This document shows, piece by piece, positions 26,102-37,408 of a stretch of DNA of 64,000 nt (positions are counted from its first letter, which is position 1; every line of letters begins with the position of its first letter). The position numbers were made by a program, and so were the translations under genes. Below the pieces are notes generated by a model that saw only the letters and a list, made by a program, of their open reading frames with translations, made no database searches and had not been told where the DNA came from. This stretch comes from Parasitella parasitica (lineage: Eukaryota; Mucoromycota; Mucoromycetes; Mucorales; Mucoraceae): NCBI GenBank assembly GCA_025201805.1, contig MU619320.1, positions 76,231-140,230 of the forward strand. Direction: 5' to 3'.

Positions 26102-27401
26102 TGTTGAGTAAATCAAGGGAAGAAAAGGGAAAGGAGAAGAAGAGACGACATGGATTGTAAATGTCTCGATATATACCAAGAAGATGATGAATTAAGGAGT
26201 GATAAAAAATCACTGCTTTGAGAGTTGTAACGTTAAAAATAACAAATAATTATACAACTTTCCTCATTTCTTGTTTGCATTTGTTTACATCAAATGATAG
26301 ATGTCTCTAAAGTNNNNNNNNNNNNNNNAAAAAAAAAAAAAAAAAAAAAGTGGCTCTTTTGACCAGTCGCCGTAATATACAATTGTGATCAGTGATTTAC
26401 ATTCGCAAAAGACTCGATCTAGGCAATGCGATAAGAGGATGAATTGATGCTGGGGACCTCATCCAAACGATCGTTTGCTGCGTGCTTCTGTACAACCTGA
26501 ATCTGCTATTTTTTTTTAGAGTGCCTTGATCTTCTGATTTCTTGACGTCTAATCTTCTAATGCATTTATACACATAAGGTCAGTTTTGGAGTAAAACAAC
26601 AATACATGCTTTGCTTTTTACACACTTGATTTCTTTTTTTTTTTTTTTTTAGATATAACCAAATGCGACATCGATATGGTACACAGATTGATCGGAATTT
26701 GCCTCTGGGCATAACACTGCATATGTGCATAAGCTTACTGTATATGTAACCCTGAGCCTGAGAATACACGAATATATAGTAACCGTTATCAAAAAAAGAT
26801 GCCATAAAGCCTTACATGGATAGATTGGTACATACATCATATTACATTGAAAAGATGTGCTTGGCTTATACTTTATGTATGTACATACTCCATTCAGAAG
26901 CAAACATCAACTGCATCAAACAGAAAACATTGTAGCGAGAAACTAAAGCAAAATTTCAAACGAAATAGTGATAGTCATTATCAAATAACTTGGGCATTTA
27001 GAGTTAAATCAGAACAGCAATGCTCAAAAGTTTTTGAAGGTTGTTAGAGCTTGGTAAAATTTCCAAATCATGGAACTGTTTCAATGAATGCCCTCACGAT
27101 GCATGTTATATTACTTGGCCAATATATGGGCGGTTTGAAAATGAATACATCCGACGCACTCTACAATAATCGATCACTGCGAAATGCTTGCCTGGAATGT
27201 CTTGATAATGCGTATTTTATGGCTACAAAAAAGAAGACATTGGAAGGAGCTTATGGGGAATGTCGATGGGGGCAGATGTTTATATCTTCGAGCTAATTTT
27301 GTTTTGTTTTGTTTTTTTGTATGTCATAAAGAGAAGGATAATCATAGCTAATATACATAAGGATTAAATAGATAGAGAAAGAAAAAAAGAAAAGAGGCTG
27401 A
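26102..27401. other. Intergenic, with short assembly gap
   Basis: 1.3 kb with no supported gene. It contains the N-run at 26314-26328. Open plus-strand stretches at 26847-27047 and 27051-27296 have no recognisable content. Confidence 0.45.
26314..26328. other. Assembly gap (15 N) beside a poly-A run
   Basis: Fifteen N bases followed directly by 21 A residues (26329-26349). The gap most likely reflects an unresolved homopolymer. Confidence 0.95.
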
Positions 27402-30400
27402 TCAGCAGAAACAATACGATCGACTAGTCTTGTAAACGACGCCATCACCTCGTACCAACAATATCCTGATACTGTAGGGCATTCTAGGTTTTTTCTTATC
27501 AGCGCCGCCGCTACCATCATCGTCGTCTGCCTGCTGTTCGTTTGCCAACACATCATGGACTCTATTCAAGCCCACAGATTGCAGCAGCTCTTCTCGAGAA
27601 GGCAGGCGACACACCAGCATTTCTCGACTGCGATATTCGGTAAAGGGAGCTTTGATATCGCCAAACCAGATCTGCAGATCGCGAGTAAAGTTCTCTCCAG
27701 AGACTGTCATCATTGTAGACAGATTATAGTCATCGTCTTGCTGTTGAGCTGAACGTTGTTGTGCTTGATTCCGTTTGCTGGGGTCCATATAGTGGTCGTT
27801 GGAGATGACAAAATGCGTCAAGCATGGAAACGGTGTGCTCAAGGGTGCAGTAATTTGTTTCTCTTGCTGTTTGTTCTCGTCCAAATGTGGGGGTGTCCAG
27901 AAAGTGTACCTTGCACACTCTACAAGAAGAAAAATCAATACAAAAACCTCAATCTAACCTATTGCTCGTTCATTCGAACCTGTGCCAACAATCGTCCACA
28001 CGGCAGCATCTGATACATCTTCGGACCAGTACGCGCCAAATTCAGCCAAGGCCTGACCACTGTTAGGAGCAACGCTGCCTTTGCGGTTGGCCGTTGCTGA
28101 TTTATCTTGGTAGGCAGCTGAAGGGGTAGAAATAGAGTGCGATCGTTGGGTAAGCATGCTGTGATGCACCGGTGATGAGTTTGGATGGGCTGATTTGTAG
28201 TGGGCGTCGTTTGAGCTACTAACACGACGTCGGGTGTTGCCAGAGCCATCTAAATTGCCCAAAGAGTTGTTGTACATTTGCTGCAAATGCGGGCTCGACA
28301 TCATTCCCTGACTGGGCTGACCGTCCATCATGGAGACTCGTCTCTTGCGATTGTTCTGTTTCATGTTCGAATTTAAAGTGGCAGACAGGGCGCTTGCCGT
28401 AAAGTTGTAGCACTCAGCAGCAGCGGCAGCGGCAGCTGGATTGATGTTGAAATGAATGCCTTTAATGGGGCTTCTTTTATCTGTTGTTTTGTGGGTTCCT
28501 ACCAGGTCGTTCAAACAAGCAAGATAGGTCACTGGGCCTTTTGTCATTTGAGGCATCATGGAATTGGCGTCATGTTGCTGTAGCTGCTGCTGCTGCGAAT
28601 GCTTTGCTGGGCTAATGTCAAAGTGATTTTGATACGTGCTATTGGAATGACTATAGCCGTTTTGGAAACTGGCCTCAGCTTGGTGTGCTTGGTGCTGAAC
28701 GACATCATCATGCTGTACTATTTGCAGCGCAATTTTGTGTAGCTGGGATACCGGATCACCAAGCACTTCGTCACCGTATTCACCGCCTCCAGAAAAGGAT
28801 GCATCAAACTCTTTGGGGCAGCGAGCGCCTCCCACTACCATAGACGCTTTGTCTACTTTGCGGACAATCATGACAGGGCTGACAAGTCCAGTCGTCAGAC
28901 ACTGGAGGACAACGTGCTGATTATAGCGAATCGCTAGCGGTTGGTTTGTATTGTTTTTGAGGGCAATAGTAGGGGGATTTGGGTAGGGTATTGTTGGAAC
29001 GAGGCTGGGGCAGCCAATGTACTCATCGGCTCGAGATGTGCTGGTAGATTCGTGTGCATTGGCACTGTGAGTAGGATTAACGACCCAGATCACAAATGGA
29101 TCCCAGGAACTCGTCCTTGCTACAAAGCAGGTATCTGTATTTGCTTGAGTGCCTTTTTGGCTCTGAAGTCTGCCAGGGTAATCGAACAACGAAGACTCTC
29201 CAGATGTAGAGGAAACACCTAGATATTTAGTCGACACGGTTTGCGAACGGATGCGATTGAATAACGAGACAGTTGTGCCATGGTAGATGCAAACTACGTG
29301 AACATTGCGTCAGACGGCGAATAGAATATGGCACAGTGTGTGTATACTTACGCTCAATATTCTTGACGCTTTGACGCTTTTTGCTAGGCTTGCTGATCAC
29401 CTTGATTCCTCTGCTGGAAAGAGTGCCCAGCATAAGGCCGTTTGCAAGCTGGACTTTGATGAGACATTCGACTTTCTTTCGTTTTTCATCTGCGTCGTTG
29501 ATGAAAAGTCGTTTGAGGACACAGCGACCGCCAGCAAGCGTTTCCTTTCGGCTATTTCGATACCAATCATCGTTAGCGTTTGCTTTGCTTTCGCCCGATG
29601 AGGTATTGTTTCGACTGCTAGTTTCAAGCGCATCAGTCGTTGCGTTTTTGTTGTTGCTTTTGTTAGCAGATGCAGCAGCAGACTGCGCTTTTGTAGTGTT
29701 TAATGCTCCACCTGTTTGGCCCACCATGGTGCCGGAGAGGGCGTACCACTCAATTCTTCCTGATTGCTGGCCAGATGTCTCACCAGATATGCAAATGTTC
29801 AGTGAAGGAGGCGCTCGGACGATATTGTCTTTATCGCAAAACAGGGCATCTTGCCGGTGCTCCTCGTTCTGTTGGCTATTCAGCGAAGGAGGCGTCCACC
29901 AGCTCGAGCCAACCAGGATGGCGGTGGGCGGAGGGCATAAAAATCTAACATGTTTCTGTCAATTAATCTTTTGCCTTTGCAAGCGAGCAATTGAGAGCTA
30001 CCTTTTTTCTGTGCCGTAGCTTTTCTGAGCAACTTTGCTCGTCATAATAATCACTGTTCGCTCTCCGGCTTCGAGAGGATCGTCGGCATGGAGGTAAGCT
30101 TGAATGGCTGGTTTCATTTTGACAGCATTTACCATGCCCTGCATCATGCGCGAGGACACAGAAGAGCTGATGCGACTGGGTGTAGCGGATTGGAACTCAA
30201 AGAATGAAGTTTTGTTGGTGATCTCTTCAGGAACAGACGTGGCGGATGGTTGCTTGGTAACAAGCAGAGATGGAGTTTGAATATTCTGCTGTTGCTGATT
30301 ATGCTGCTGTTGCTGATTATGCTGCTGTTGAAGAGCAGAAAGATTGGAAACCCTAAAAGCAGGAGTAGAAGAGCTGGCGGTAGTTGTCGGCGAAGAAGAA

Positions 30401-31224
30401 GCAGTAGATGTTGGAGAGAAGGCAGCGGTCAAATGAGAGTGCTGTGGATCATGGAGCAACAGATGAGGACTCGAAGACTATATAAGAGTTATTTCTAATC
30501 GTGTATCTATCGTGAGAAAAAGAGCAGACATCTTACCATCAAAGACGAGTTCTCCTTTGGCTGAACGTAGTGCTCTTCTATTCCATCAAAATAGGGTATA
30601 ATTGATCTTGAGCCATCATCATCGTTATCGTTGTTATGATTGAACGAGAATAAGTCATGGTGGTCCTACATGTGTATAAAGTTGGATTAAGCATTTTGGA
30701 GAAAGAGAGAGAAAGAGAGAGAGGGGGGGAAAAAAAGCAGCATTTACATTGAAATCAGATGTGGTATGATGGATATGATTTGTTTCGTCTGCTGAATTAT
30801 GATGATTTTGCTGGTTATGACAATTAGATGGCATGATGAGTCCATGCGAAGATGGGTCATCAAATGGCAAAAAGTCGAATAGTGGATGAAAATTGCTAGC
30901 TGCAGCAGGAGCAGTGTGGTGCCTTTGGTGATGGTTATGGCTATAGTTTGGCACATTGTTTAGTATAGAATCTATGCTCTGGAAATGGGCTGAATTGTGA
31001 TGGCTTGACCAGTCGTCGACTTCGGCGTTCTTGGGATCAGAGGGCAATGCTAATGCATCATTCAAATTGACAAGCTCTGGCTGGTTTTTGTCAAAGTCGT
31101 GGTGGAACTCATGTTGCTCCAGGTGAAGCTGCTTGCCATTGCTGTTCATCATTGCACTATTGCCGTTTTTTATTGAGGCTTTGGGCAAATGTTCAGTCAA
31201 AGAAAATGAATGATATTCTGACAT
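27402..31224 (-). CDS. CSL (CBF1/RBP-Jk/Su(H)/Lag-1) family transcription factor
   Basis: Fungal member of the DNA-binding family that acts downstream of Notch in animals; in fission yeast Cbf11 and Cbf12 control adhesion and cell-cycle/lipid genes. Exons 31224-30748, 30665-30537, 30477-30002, 29944-29352, 29293-27959, 27919-27402 total 3528 nt, 1175 aa. A 300-residue His/Asn/Gln/Ser-rich N-terminus precedes the core. Core landmarks: SKVAQKSYGTEKRRFLCPPP (Rel-homology N-terminal domain), LFNRIRSQTVSTKYL (beta-trefoil), CLTTGLVSPVMIVRKVDK, and the C-terminal Rel-like domain with YTFWTPP and VSGENF. Long inserts, notably a Ser/Asn/Lys-rich loop in the N-terminal Rel part and a 200-residue polar insert in the trefoil, are typical of fungal members. 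Whether it is the Cbf11 or Cbf12 class is open; the long N-terminus favours the latter. Confidence 0.92.
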
Positions 31225-31712
31225 TTCTCTTGCTCTTTTAAAATATACGAGCAATTATATCTTAAACTGATGGCCCTTGAAGTAATGATGTATACAACGA
31301 GGAAGAAAGCAAAAAAAAGATGGAAAGAAAGAGGACCTGAATTGATGGGAAAAAAAGAGTGCGGGGTGAAATATAGAGTGGGTACATCGACCTCTTCATT
31401 GGATCAAAAGCTGTATTTGAATATAGTACTTGTATATTTCGACAACTTCCGTTCGATGCGATACCTCTGTCAGTTATTGTCTGTTTTTATACACGGCTCA
31501 CCTGACCAGAAATGTATCAGATGAACAAAAATAAACTCGAGGTACGGATGCGGTCTATTTTTTCATCTGGGGTTTGTTATACAAACACCTGGGATTTGGA
31601 CGTTTATTATTTCAATATTTTACCCCACATGTACGACAATGGAGGAATACACAAGGGAAAAACTGCTACAAACGCCCTCAGCATTGGAACACTATCCTCA
31701 GGAGCATACCAT
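31225..31712. other. Intergenic between CSL start and BLOC1S1 end
   Basis: Promoter side of the CSL gene. Nothing else recognised. Confidence 0.4.
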
Positions 31713-32359
31713 TATTCAATTGGTCCAGCACCATCGATTGTGCCTAAAAAGTTACTCTTATTATTTTTGTGTAATCTTGGTCGTTTTCCATAAAAAAAAA
31801 AAAAAAAAAAAAACTACCTTGGTGTACGAATTCAAGAGTCGCCATTACTGTCTTCATGTCATGCTCCATGATCTCGGCCCAGTTTTTAACATCTCCCAGT
31901 TCCTGCGTTTAATCAGCAAAATTTCAAGCTCATTTTCTACAACATTGCGGCTTTGCTACCTTCAATGACATGTTGAAATCATCTACCAATGTCAACCACT
32001 GCTGCGTCTGGCTAGCGTATTTGGTGGTTTGGTTGGCTAATTTTCTCGATTGCTGCTCCAGTTCTTTTTGCCTTGAAAATATCTCTGTGACGCTTGCAAA
32101 ACATGCATCAGTATATCGCATTTGATGTAGCAAGACCTGGATATATTACCCATCGTTGACGTATTCCGTTATTGAATCTGTTAGGGTGTTTGTAGCATGT
32201 ATTGCATTTTTCTTTAACTGTTCTAGTGAAAATTGCAGCGAGTTGGCAGATGTTCTGAAGGTAAAGCATGTATATTTTTTTTTTTTTACCATTGTGTCTC
32301 TTTATCTCGCTCTGCTTCTCGTTGTGTGATTTCAAAAGCTGTGATAATGACTCTGACAT
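31713..32359 (-). CDS. BLOC1S1: BLOC-1 subunit 1 / GCN5L1 homologue
   Basis: Small coiled-coil subunit shared by BLOC-1 and BORC, complexes of endosome and lysosome sorting and positioning. Five short exons: 32359-32290, 32222-32150, 32092-31960, 31902-31818 and 31744-31713; 393 nt, 130 aa (human 125). The spliced product starts MSESLSQLLKSHNEKQSE, has NTLTDSITEYVNDGV, QTTKYASQTQQWLTLVDDFN and ends LGDVKNWAEIMEHDMKTVMA then FVHQG, block by block like human GCN5L1 (LLKEHQAKQ, TEALVDHLNVGV, FAKQTGQWIGMVENFN, IGDVENWARSIELDMRTI). All exons are under 135 nt, so no single ORF reveals the gene. Long A-runs on the plus strand at about 31792-31813 and T-runs near 32277-32287 lie inside introns. Confidence 0.9.
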
Positions 32360-32990
32360 GGTCTGTTTATGTATGTGTTTTGCTTGCTAGTATATAATGA
32401 AAAAAAAAAAAAGAAGGGATCTGTGCAATGGGATGGTGTTAACGCGCGTTTTCCGCTGGGATACAAATAGAGTGTGCTCACTTTTCTGGAGGGATGGCTA
32501 GCTGTCCACATGAAAATTTTCTATAAATGGCTGTTCTACATTCAAACATCCCATCAGCTTAGCTGTCCACATTTTTTCCAAGATGACAGGTAGAGTGCAA
32601 GGTGGAAAATTTAAAACTGGCTGGTTTGAACAGCTTGGAAGCAGAGAAGATGATCCTTCTTATAATACTTTCCAGCAATTTATTACGATACACCTGTAGA
32701 CGACAGTTAGGCTCATCAAATGCACAATAATCCATCAATGCGTCAACTACCCTAATATTGTATTTAATTGCGAGAAAATGTATAATCCACAGGCTATTTT
32801 TGCAAAGCTAAAAGCTTCCTGATTTCTCCTACAACAAGTATTATAGACCACATTGCATATTGGATATCACACTTTGTAATCATCAGTGTCATTGTTTGTT
32901 AAAACATCTACTCTTTCTCACCAATTTAACTGCTCGGAACCAAACCATCTGACAGTGACGATGTGGCAACCTGGCGGCTCAATTATATGT
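32360..32990. other. Intergenic, no gene recognised
   Basis: Promoter side of BLOC1S1 and spacer before the transporter fragment. Confidence 0.4.
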
Positions 32991-32991
32991 T

Positions 32992-33170
32992 GAATTAAGA
33001 GGTATTGCTGTTGCCACGAGTTCCAACAATCTCTTTATGATGCTCGCTTTTTTTTAGTGGTATTGCCATTTACCAAGTACTCCAAGAAAGAGTTTGCCAA
33101 GCTACCTTTGCAAATGCTAGCTACAACTAATAAATATGGCGCTCTCAAAAACTGTCTGTTTCATAAACAT
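32992..33170 (+). pseudogene. Inverted, decayed fragment of the neighbouring MFS gene
   Basis: The plus strand reads ELRGIAVATSSNN then FAKL-type sequence and matches, as reverse complement, about 33700-33895 of the transporter gene at high identity: for example GGTATTGCTGTTGCCACGAG against GATATTGCTGTTGCCACGAG. An internal piece around CTTTCAAATATTCCTG is missing and stops interrupt the frame. It covers only some 60 codons, so it is a partial inverted duplication, not a gene. Confidence 0.8.
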
Positions 33171-33483
33171 TTAATAACGCCATATACAATTACTACTATT
33201 TGCAATGCGAAAGAGCAAGTTTCGAATGTGCCGAAATCAGTTGTATCTCTTTTTTTTTTCTTTTTTATTTTGCCACATTATTTAAGCTTTGTAAATTATT
33301 ATATTGGAATTGAAAAGGAGGTGGGAGTAAAAAATATATATGTGCATGTGCATACTAATACAGTAAGTTAAAAAATGTTGATAAAAAAAGTACAAGTTGT
33401 TGAAATTGAGAAGAGAACTTGAATAAATACAAGAAAATGAGAATACAGTATAATTTGTTAGTACATAAATTTGAGATGCTGCT
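33171..33483. other. Spacer, 3' flank of MFS transporter
   Basis: AT-rich, short ORFs only. Confidence 0.4.
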
Positions 33484-35498
33484 TTACGCTTTCTGGAACT
33501 TTTCATTAGAGTGAATGGAAACCACTTCGACATCGTTGGTGGCGCCAGCAGGAGAAGCACCATAACGAACATTTTTGAAGAAAAGAGTGAGGATGAAACC
33601 TAAAGCAGCAGCGGCAATAGGCAATATGAATACAATATGAAGAGCATCAGAATATGCTTTCACAACGGGTGTTTGGATGTCCAAAGGCATATTGCGGATA
33701 AACAGATAGTTTTTGAGAGCGCCATATTCATTAGCTGTAGCTAGCACTTGCAAAGGTAGCTTGGCAAACTCTTTTTTCAGGAATATTTGAAAGAGTACTT
33801 GATAAATGGCAATACCAATAGAAGAAGCGAGCATCATAAAGAAATTGTTGGAACTCGTGGCAACAGCAATATCTCTCAATTCAACACACGATTGTACCGT
33901 CAAGATTGCGTTTTGTTGAGAGAGGCCGAATGCAAAACCACAGAAGGCGAGATAACCAGCTTGCTGGCCCCAGGAGCTATTTTCATTGACAGTGTAGAAA
34001 AGACCATAACCCAGTAAATTGCAAGCCGACCCGATGACGAGATAATACTTGGTGTTGGGATACTTTCTAAGAAGGATACCACATCCGACAGAGCCACCGA
34101 TGAGACAGACCATGAAAGGGATAAGGCGAAGACCAGAGTTGGTACTGTTAACACCGTACACAGCTTGAAAGTAGACAGGGCCAAAGTACAAGGTTCCAAT
34201 GAAGGTAAGACCCAAACACATCATATAGCCATAAACAAGAGTGACGGGGGGATTCAACAAAACTCTACCAGGCAAAAGAGGTTCCTTTGAAATCCATCCT
34301 TCAGAGATAACCAAACAAATAAATGAAACACCAGCAGCAACAAAGGGACCTACAGAGTGAGCACTGCCCCATCTTTAAGAGAATGTATTAATACATAGAG
34401 TACATTTTGATTATAACGAAATAGCATTCATACCCATAAGAGCCTCCCCAATTAAGAGCCAAAAGTAAACAGACAATAAAACCAATGGCGAAAAGAGTGC
34501 CTAGCCAGTCAATACGCTTCAACTTTTGTACAAACGACTCTTGTTCAGTCTTTGTAGGTTCTTTTAAAAAGAACAATATGACTGTAAATGCGATAACTGC
34601 AAGGATGACGTTTAGCCAAAAATCCCAATGCCAGGAAGCATGATCGACAAAGGCGCCACCTTTATTCACACTAACGTTTAGTACATGAAACTCCGTCAGA
34701 TCAGATCAAGAAAGTCTTACCTAAAAGAGGGCCCACTACACTAGCAATACCGTATACAACAGCAAGCATAGATTGGAAGCGGGGGCGCAAAGGGACAGGA
34801 GCAACGTCAGTGACAAGGATGAATGTCATTGACATGACACCGCCACCGCCAAAACCTTGAATGGTTCGACCGGCTATCAACATGTTGATGTCCTTGGATA
34901 GGGCATTAATCAAAGAGCCAAGAAAGAAGAAGACGATACCAAACATAAACACAGCTTTTCTGTAAAAACAAAATATTAGGATTCATTGTACAGAATATCT
35001 GAAAAAAAAAGAAAAGAAAGTGCTGTAATACCTTCCAAAAATATCTGAGAACTTTTTTGTTATATGGAATTAGTCAAGTGTGTGATTTTTTTTTTGTGTT
35101 GAAAAACTTACTTTGCCGGCTAATGGCTGGAACGAATTTACAGCTACAAGATAGGCAGTAGCGATCCATGTTTGCTGTTCAATAGCATTGAGTTCAGTAG
35201 CGATTATACTCATTGCAGGCGCAACCACAGTAGAGTTTAAAGACATCATGAACATGGCAAAGATGATGCCAGTCATGACAAGGGAGAACTGAATCAATTC
35301 TCGCTTTGATTTGAAATTAGGCTCTTTGCCTGTTTTCTCTACTTGTTTTTCAGCGTCTACCGTAGCTGCGTTTTCTTGCGAATCAGCATTGGAGGATTGA
35401 TACAAGTCCTCAATTGATTGGTGCATATTGGCCTGTTCCGTCATTGTCACCGTGTTGGTTGAGGTATATTTCTCATCAGTAGTATTTTCTGATGCCAT
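33484..35498 (-). CDS. Major facilitator transporter, DHA2 (14-TMS) drug/H+ antiporter type
   Basis: Plasma- or vacuolar-membrane proton-coupled exporter or amino-acid/siderophore-type carrier. Exons 35498-35112, 35051-35032, 34959-34721, 34659-34434 and 34372-33484; 1761 nt, 586 aa. A polar 90-residue N-terminus leads to the first helix (GIIFAMFMMSLNSTVVAPAM). Motif A follows as VNSFQPLAGKFSDIFGRKAV, with FSDIFGR supplied by a 20-nt micro-exon. Next are GRTIQGFGGGGVMSM and GPLLGGAFVDHASWHWDFW, the DHA2 motif C region. C-terminal half shows six further helices. The start at 35498 is preferred to the open frame upstream. Substrate cannot be read from sequence. Confidence 0.9.
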
Positions 35499-37070
35499 TT
35501 GTTTGAATAGAAAAAGGAGACCAAGAGCAAAGAAAGGGAAATGAGCATTCTGCCATAGCAGATTCAAATCATTTTATACTCATGAGTGAGATGGAAAGAG
35601 AAAACATGAGGACAAGAGTAACAATGTCGCACCGGTTGAAGGTACAGCCGATGTTATTCGGTCCATGACTGGTGGGATTGCCTTGTGTGCTACAGAAGCC
35701 CGAATATATCGGTCTTAATGTTCAGCCATGAATCAAAATGCTCAAAATATGCGATCTCATTTTTTTGATCTATAAATAATGATTGATTTGTCAACAATGC
35801 ACTACTTACTTTACTTGATAGAGCTCGATACGAAAAGAACCCTCACCAAGCCAGGGAAAATTTTTAATCAAATGATTGCTGTGTGTTGAATGAAACAGTA
35901 TTAGCTATGCACTCACTCCACATATCACAAATGACATTACTGATTTTAGATCTGGACATCTTGCTAAAATGATGTTGCACAGTAAAAACCAAGTTCCCCC
36001 CCCCCCAATTCCCTCTTTCTTATTACTGATTGAGCTACGTATTATAAGAGTATTTAGGCCATATTAAAGAGGCAATTGCAGTTCGGAGAAAATAAGGAAG
36101 GAGAAGATGATTTAGTGAGTAAAGTGTAATCTGCAAAATTAATTAGAGGAATCACAGAAGGAAATGTCATTAACCCTCTTTACGGTCTCACAAACATTCG
36201 AACGTCAACTGAAATACGCAGCTCTAGACATATAGATACAGTTGCTGTTCTATCAAAGGTAAATCCAGGTAAACATTGGCAACTTGGATATAAATTTTGG
36301 TGAGATTTAAGCGCGAAGAATCTCTGCAATGTCGTTAATAAATGCCATAGGCCATAAGACACGTTGCCATCATTTTTTTTCCAGACGACTAGTAGAATCA
36401 ATCGAGAACAGACAAACAGGGTCCTTCGTCGGCTGACGTCTATTCACATTTAAACATAATCAATAGGTTGATCTGGGATCAATATTTATTATTATTAGTA
36501 GCATCGAAAACATGCAATTACTTGGTAAAAGTGTTTCTTCACTTTTTTGGGTATCGATCATTGTATGGTTGTATAGATTTGCCGAGGTTTTTGTAACACA
36601 ATACAGACATGGTCCACTGATATTTTCAGTGACCAAGACTGAAAAGTGTACAACATGATCAAATGGTGTGGACTCAGAGTTACAACGAGTCCGAGAGCGC
36701 TATAACGTCGTAAACTGAAAAATTAACTTCTTTGACGGACTATTATCCAACATTACTAAATCCATTCCCGTAGCTTTATAATTGACCCAACATGTTGGAT
36801 TCATTATCGGATTTTTTTATTTTTGATGAAATAATAGGAGAAAAGCGTGATTTTTATGAGCAGATCGGCAGCAAGGCGTGTCGCCCAAATTTTCAATTAA
36901 TATGTACCATAAAGAAAAACGTGGTCTGAGGAAGAGCCAATACGTGGAACTTGCCTTTAGTGATCGCTTATATTTAAGGTGTACAACGACAAGCCCGTCT
37001 CCATCGGTTTTGTCAGAGAAATTCGGCTTTCGAAGATTTCTGCGATGACAAAATACCCTTCTATTAAGCA
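35499..37070. other. Intergenic with possible upstream relics of the trehalose gene
   Basis: 1.57 kb. A C-run lies at about 35997-36006. From about 36820 to 37070 plus-strand stretches read coding-like (FDEIIGEKRDFYEQIGSK, VYNDKPVSIGFVREIRLSK) in different frames; they may be earlier parts of the decayed gene described next, but I cannot align them. Confidence 0.35.
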
Positions 37071-37237
37071 TTTAGGCCAATCTATCAAAAACTCAATAAA
37101 CAAGGGCAAGATGTCTAAATTGGAAATCGAGATCTCAATCTGACAAATGGGTTTGCGTACATTACACGCGGGGCGGATGATTATCAAATTTCTGATCTAG
37201 TGCATAGTCGTTATCTGTCCAAAAAGATAACTGTATA

Positions 37238-37322
37238 CACTATTTTCACAAATTAAGTTCGCACTTTTGGAAAAAAAAAGTACGCAAAAAAAAATTATTA
37301 TTTTTCGCGGAAGTTGAAAAAA
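37238..37322 (+). repeat. Left terminal inverted repeat of the Tc1-like element
   Basis: Matches the reverse complement of 38813-38898 with few differences; contains internal GTTCGCACTTTTGG and a GTACGC word. Confidence 0.9.
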
Positions 37323-37408
37323 AAAGTGCGTATTTTATGGAATAAAAAGTTCGCAGGCAGAAATAAAAAAAGTTCGCATATTTTGAGTGCGCAAAATGCG
37401 AATTTTAT

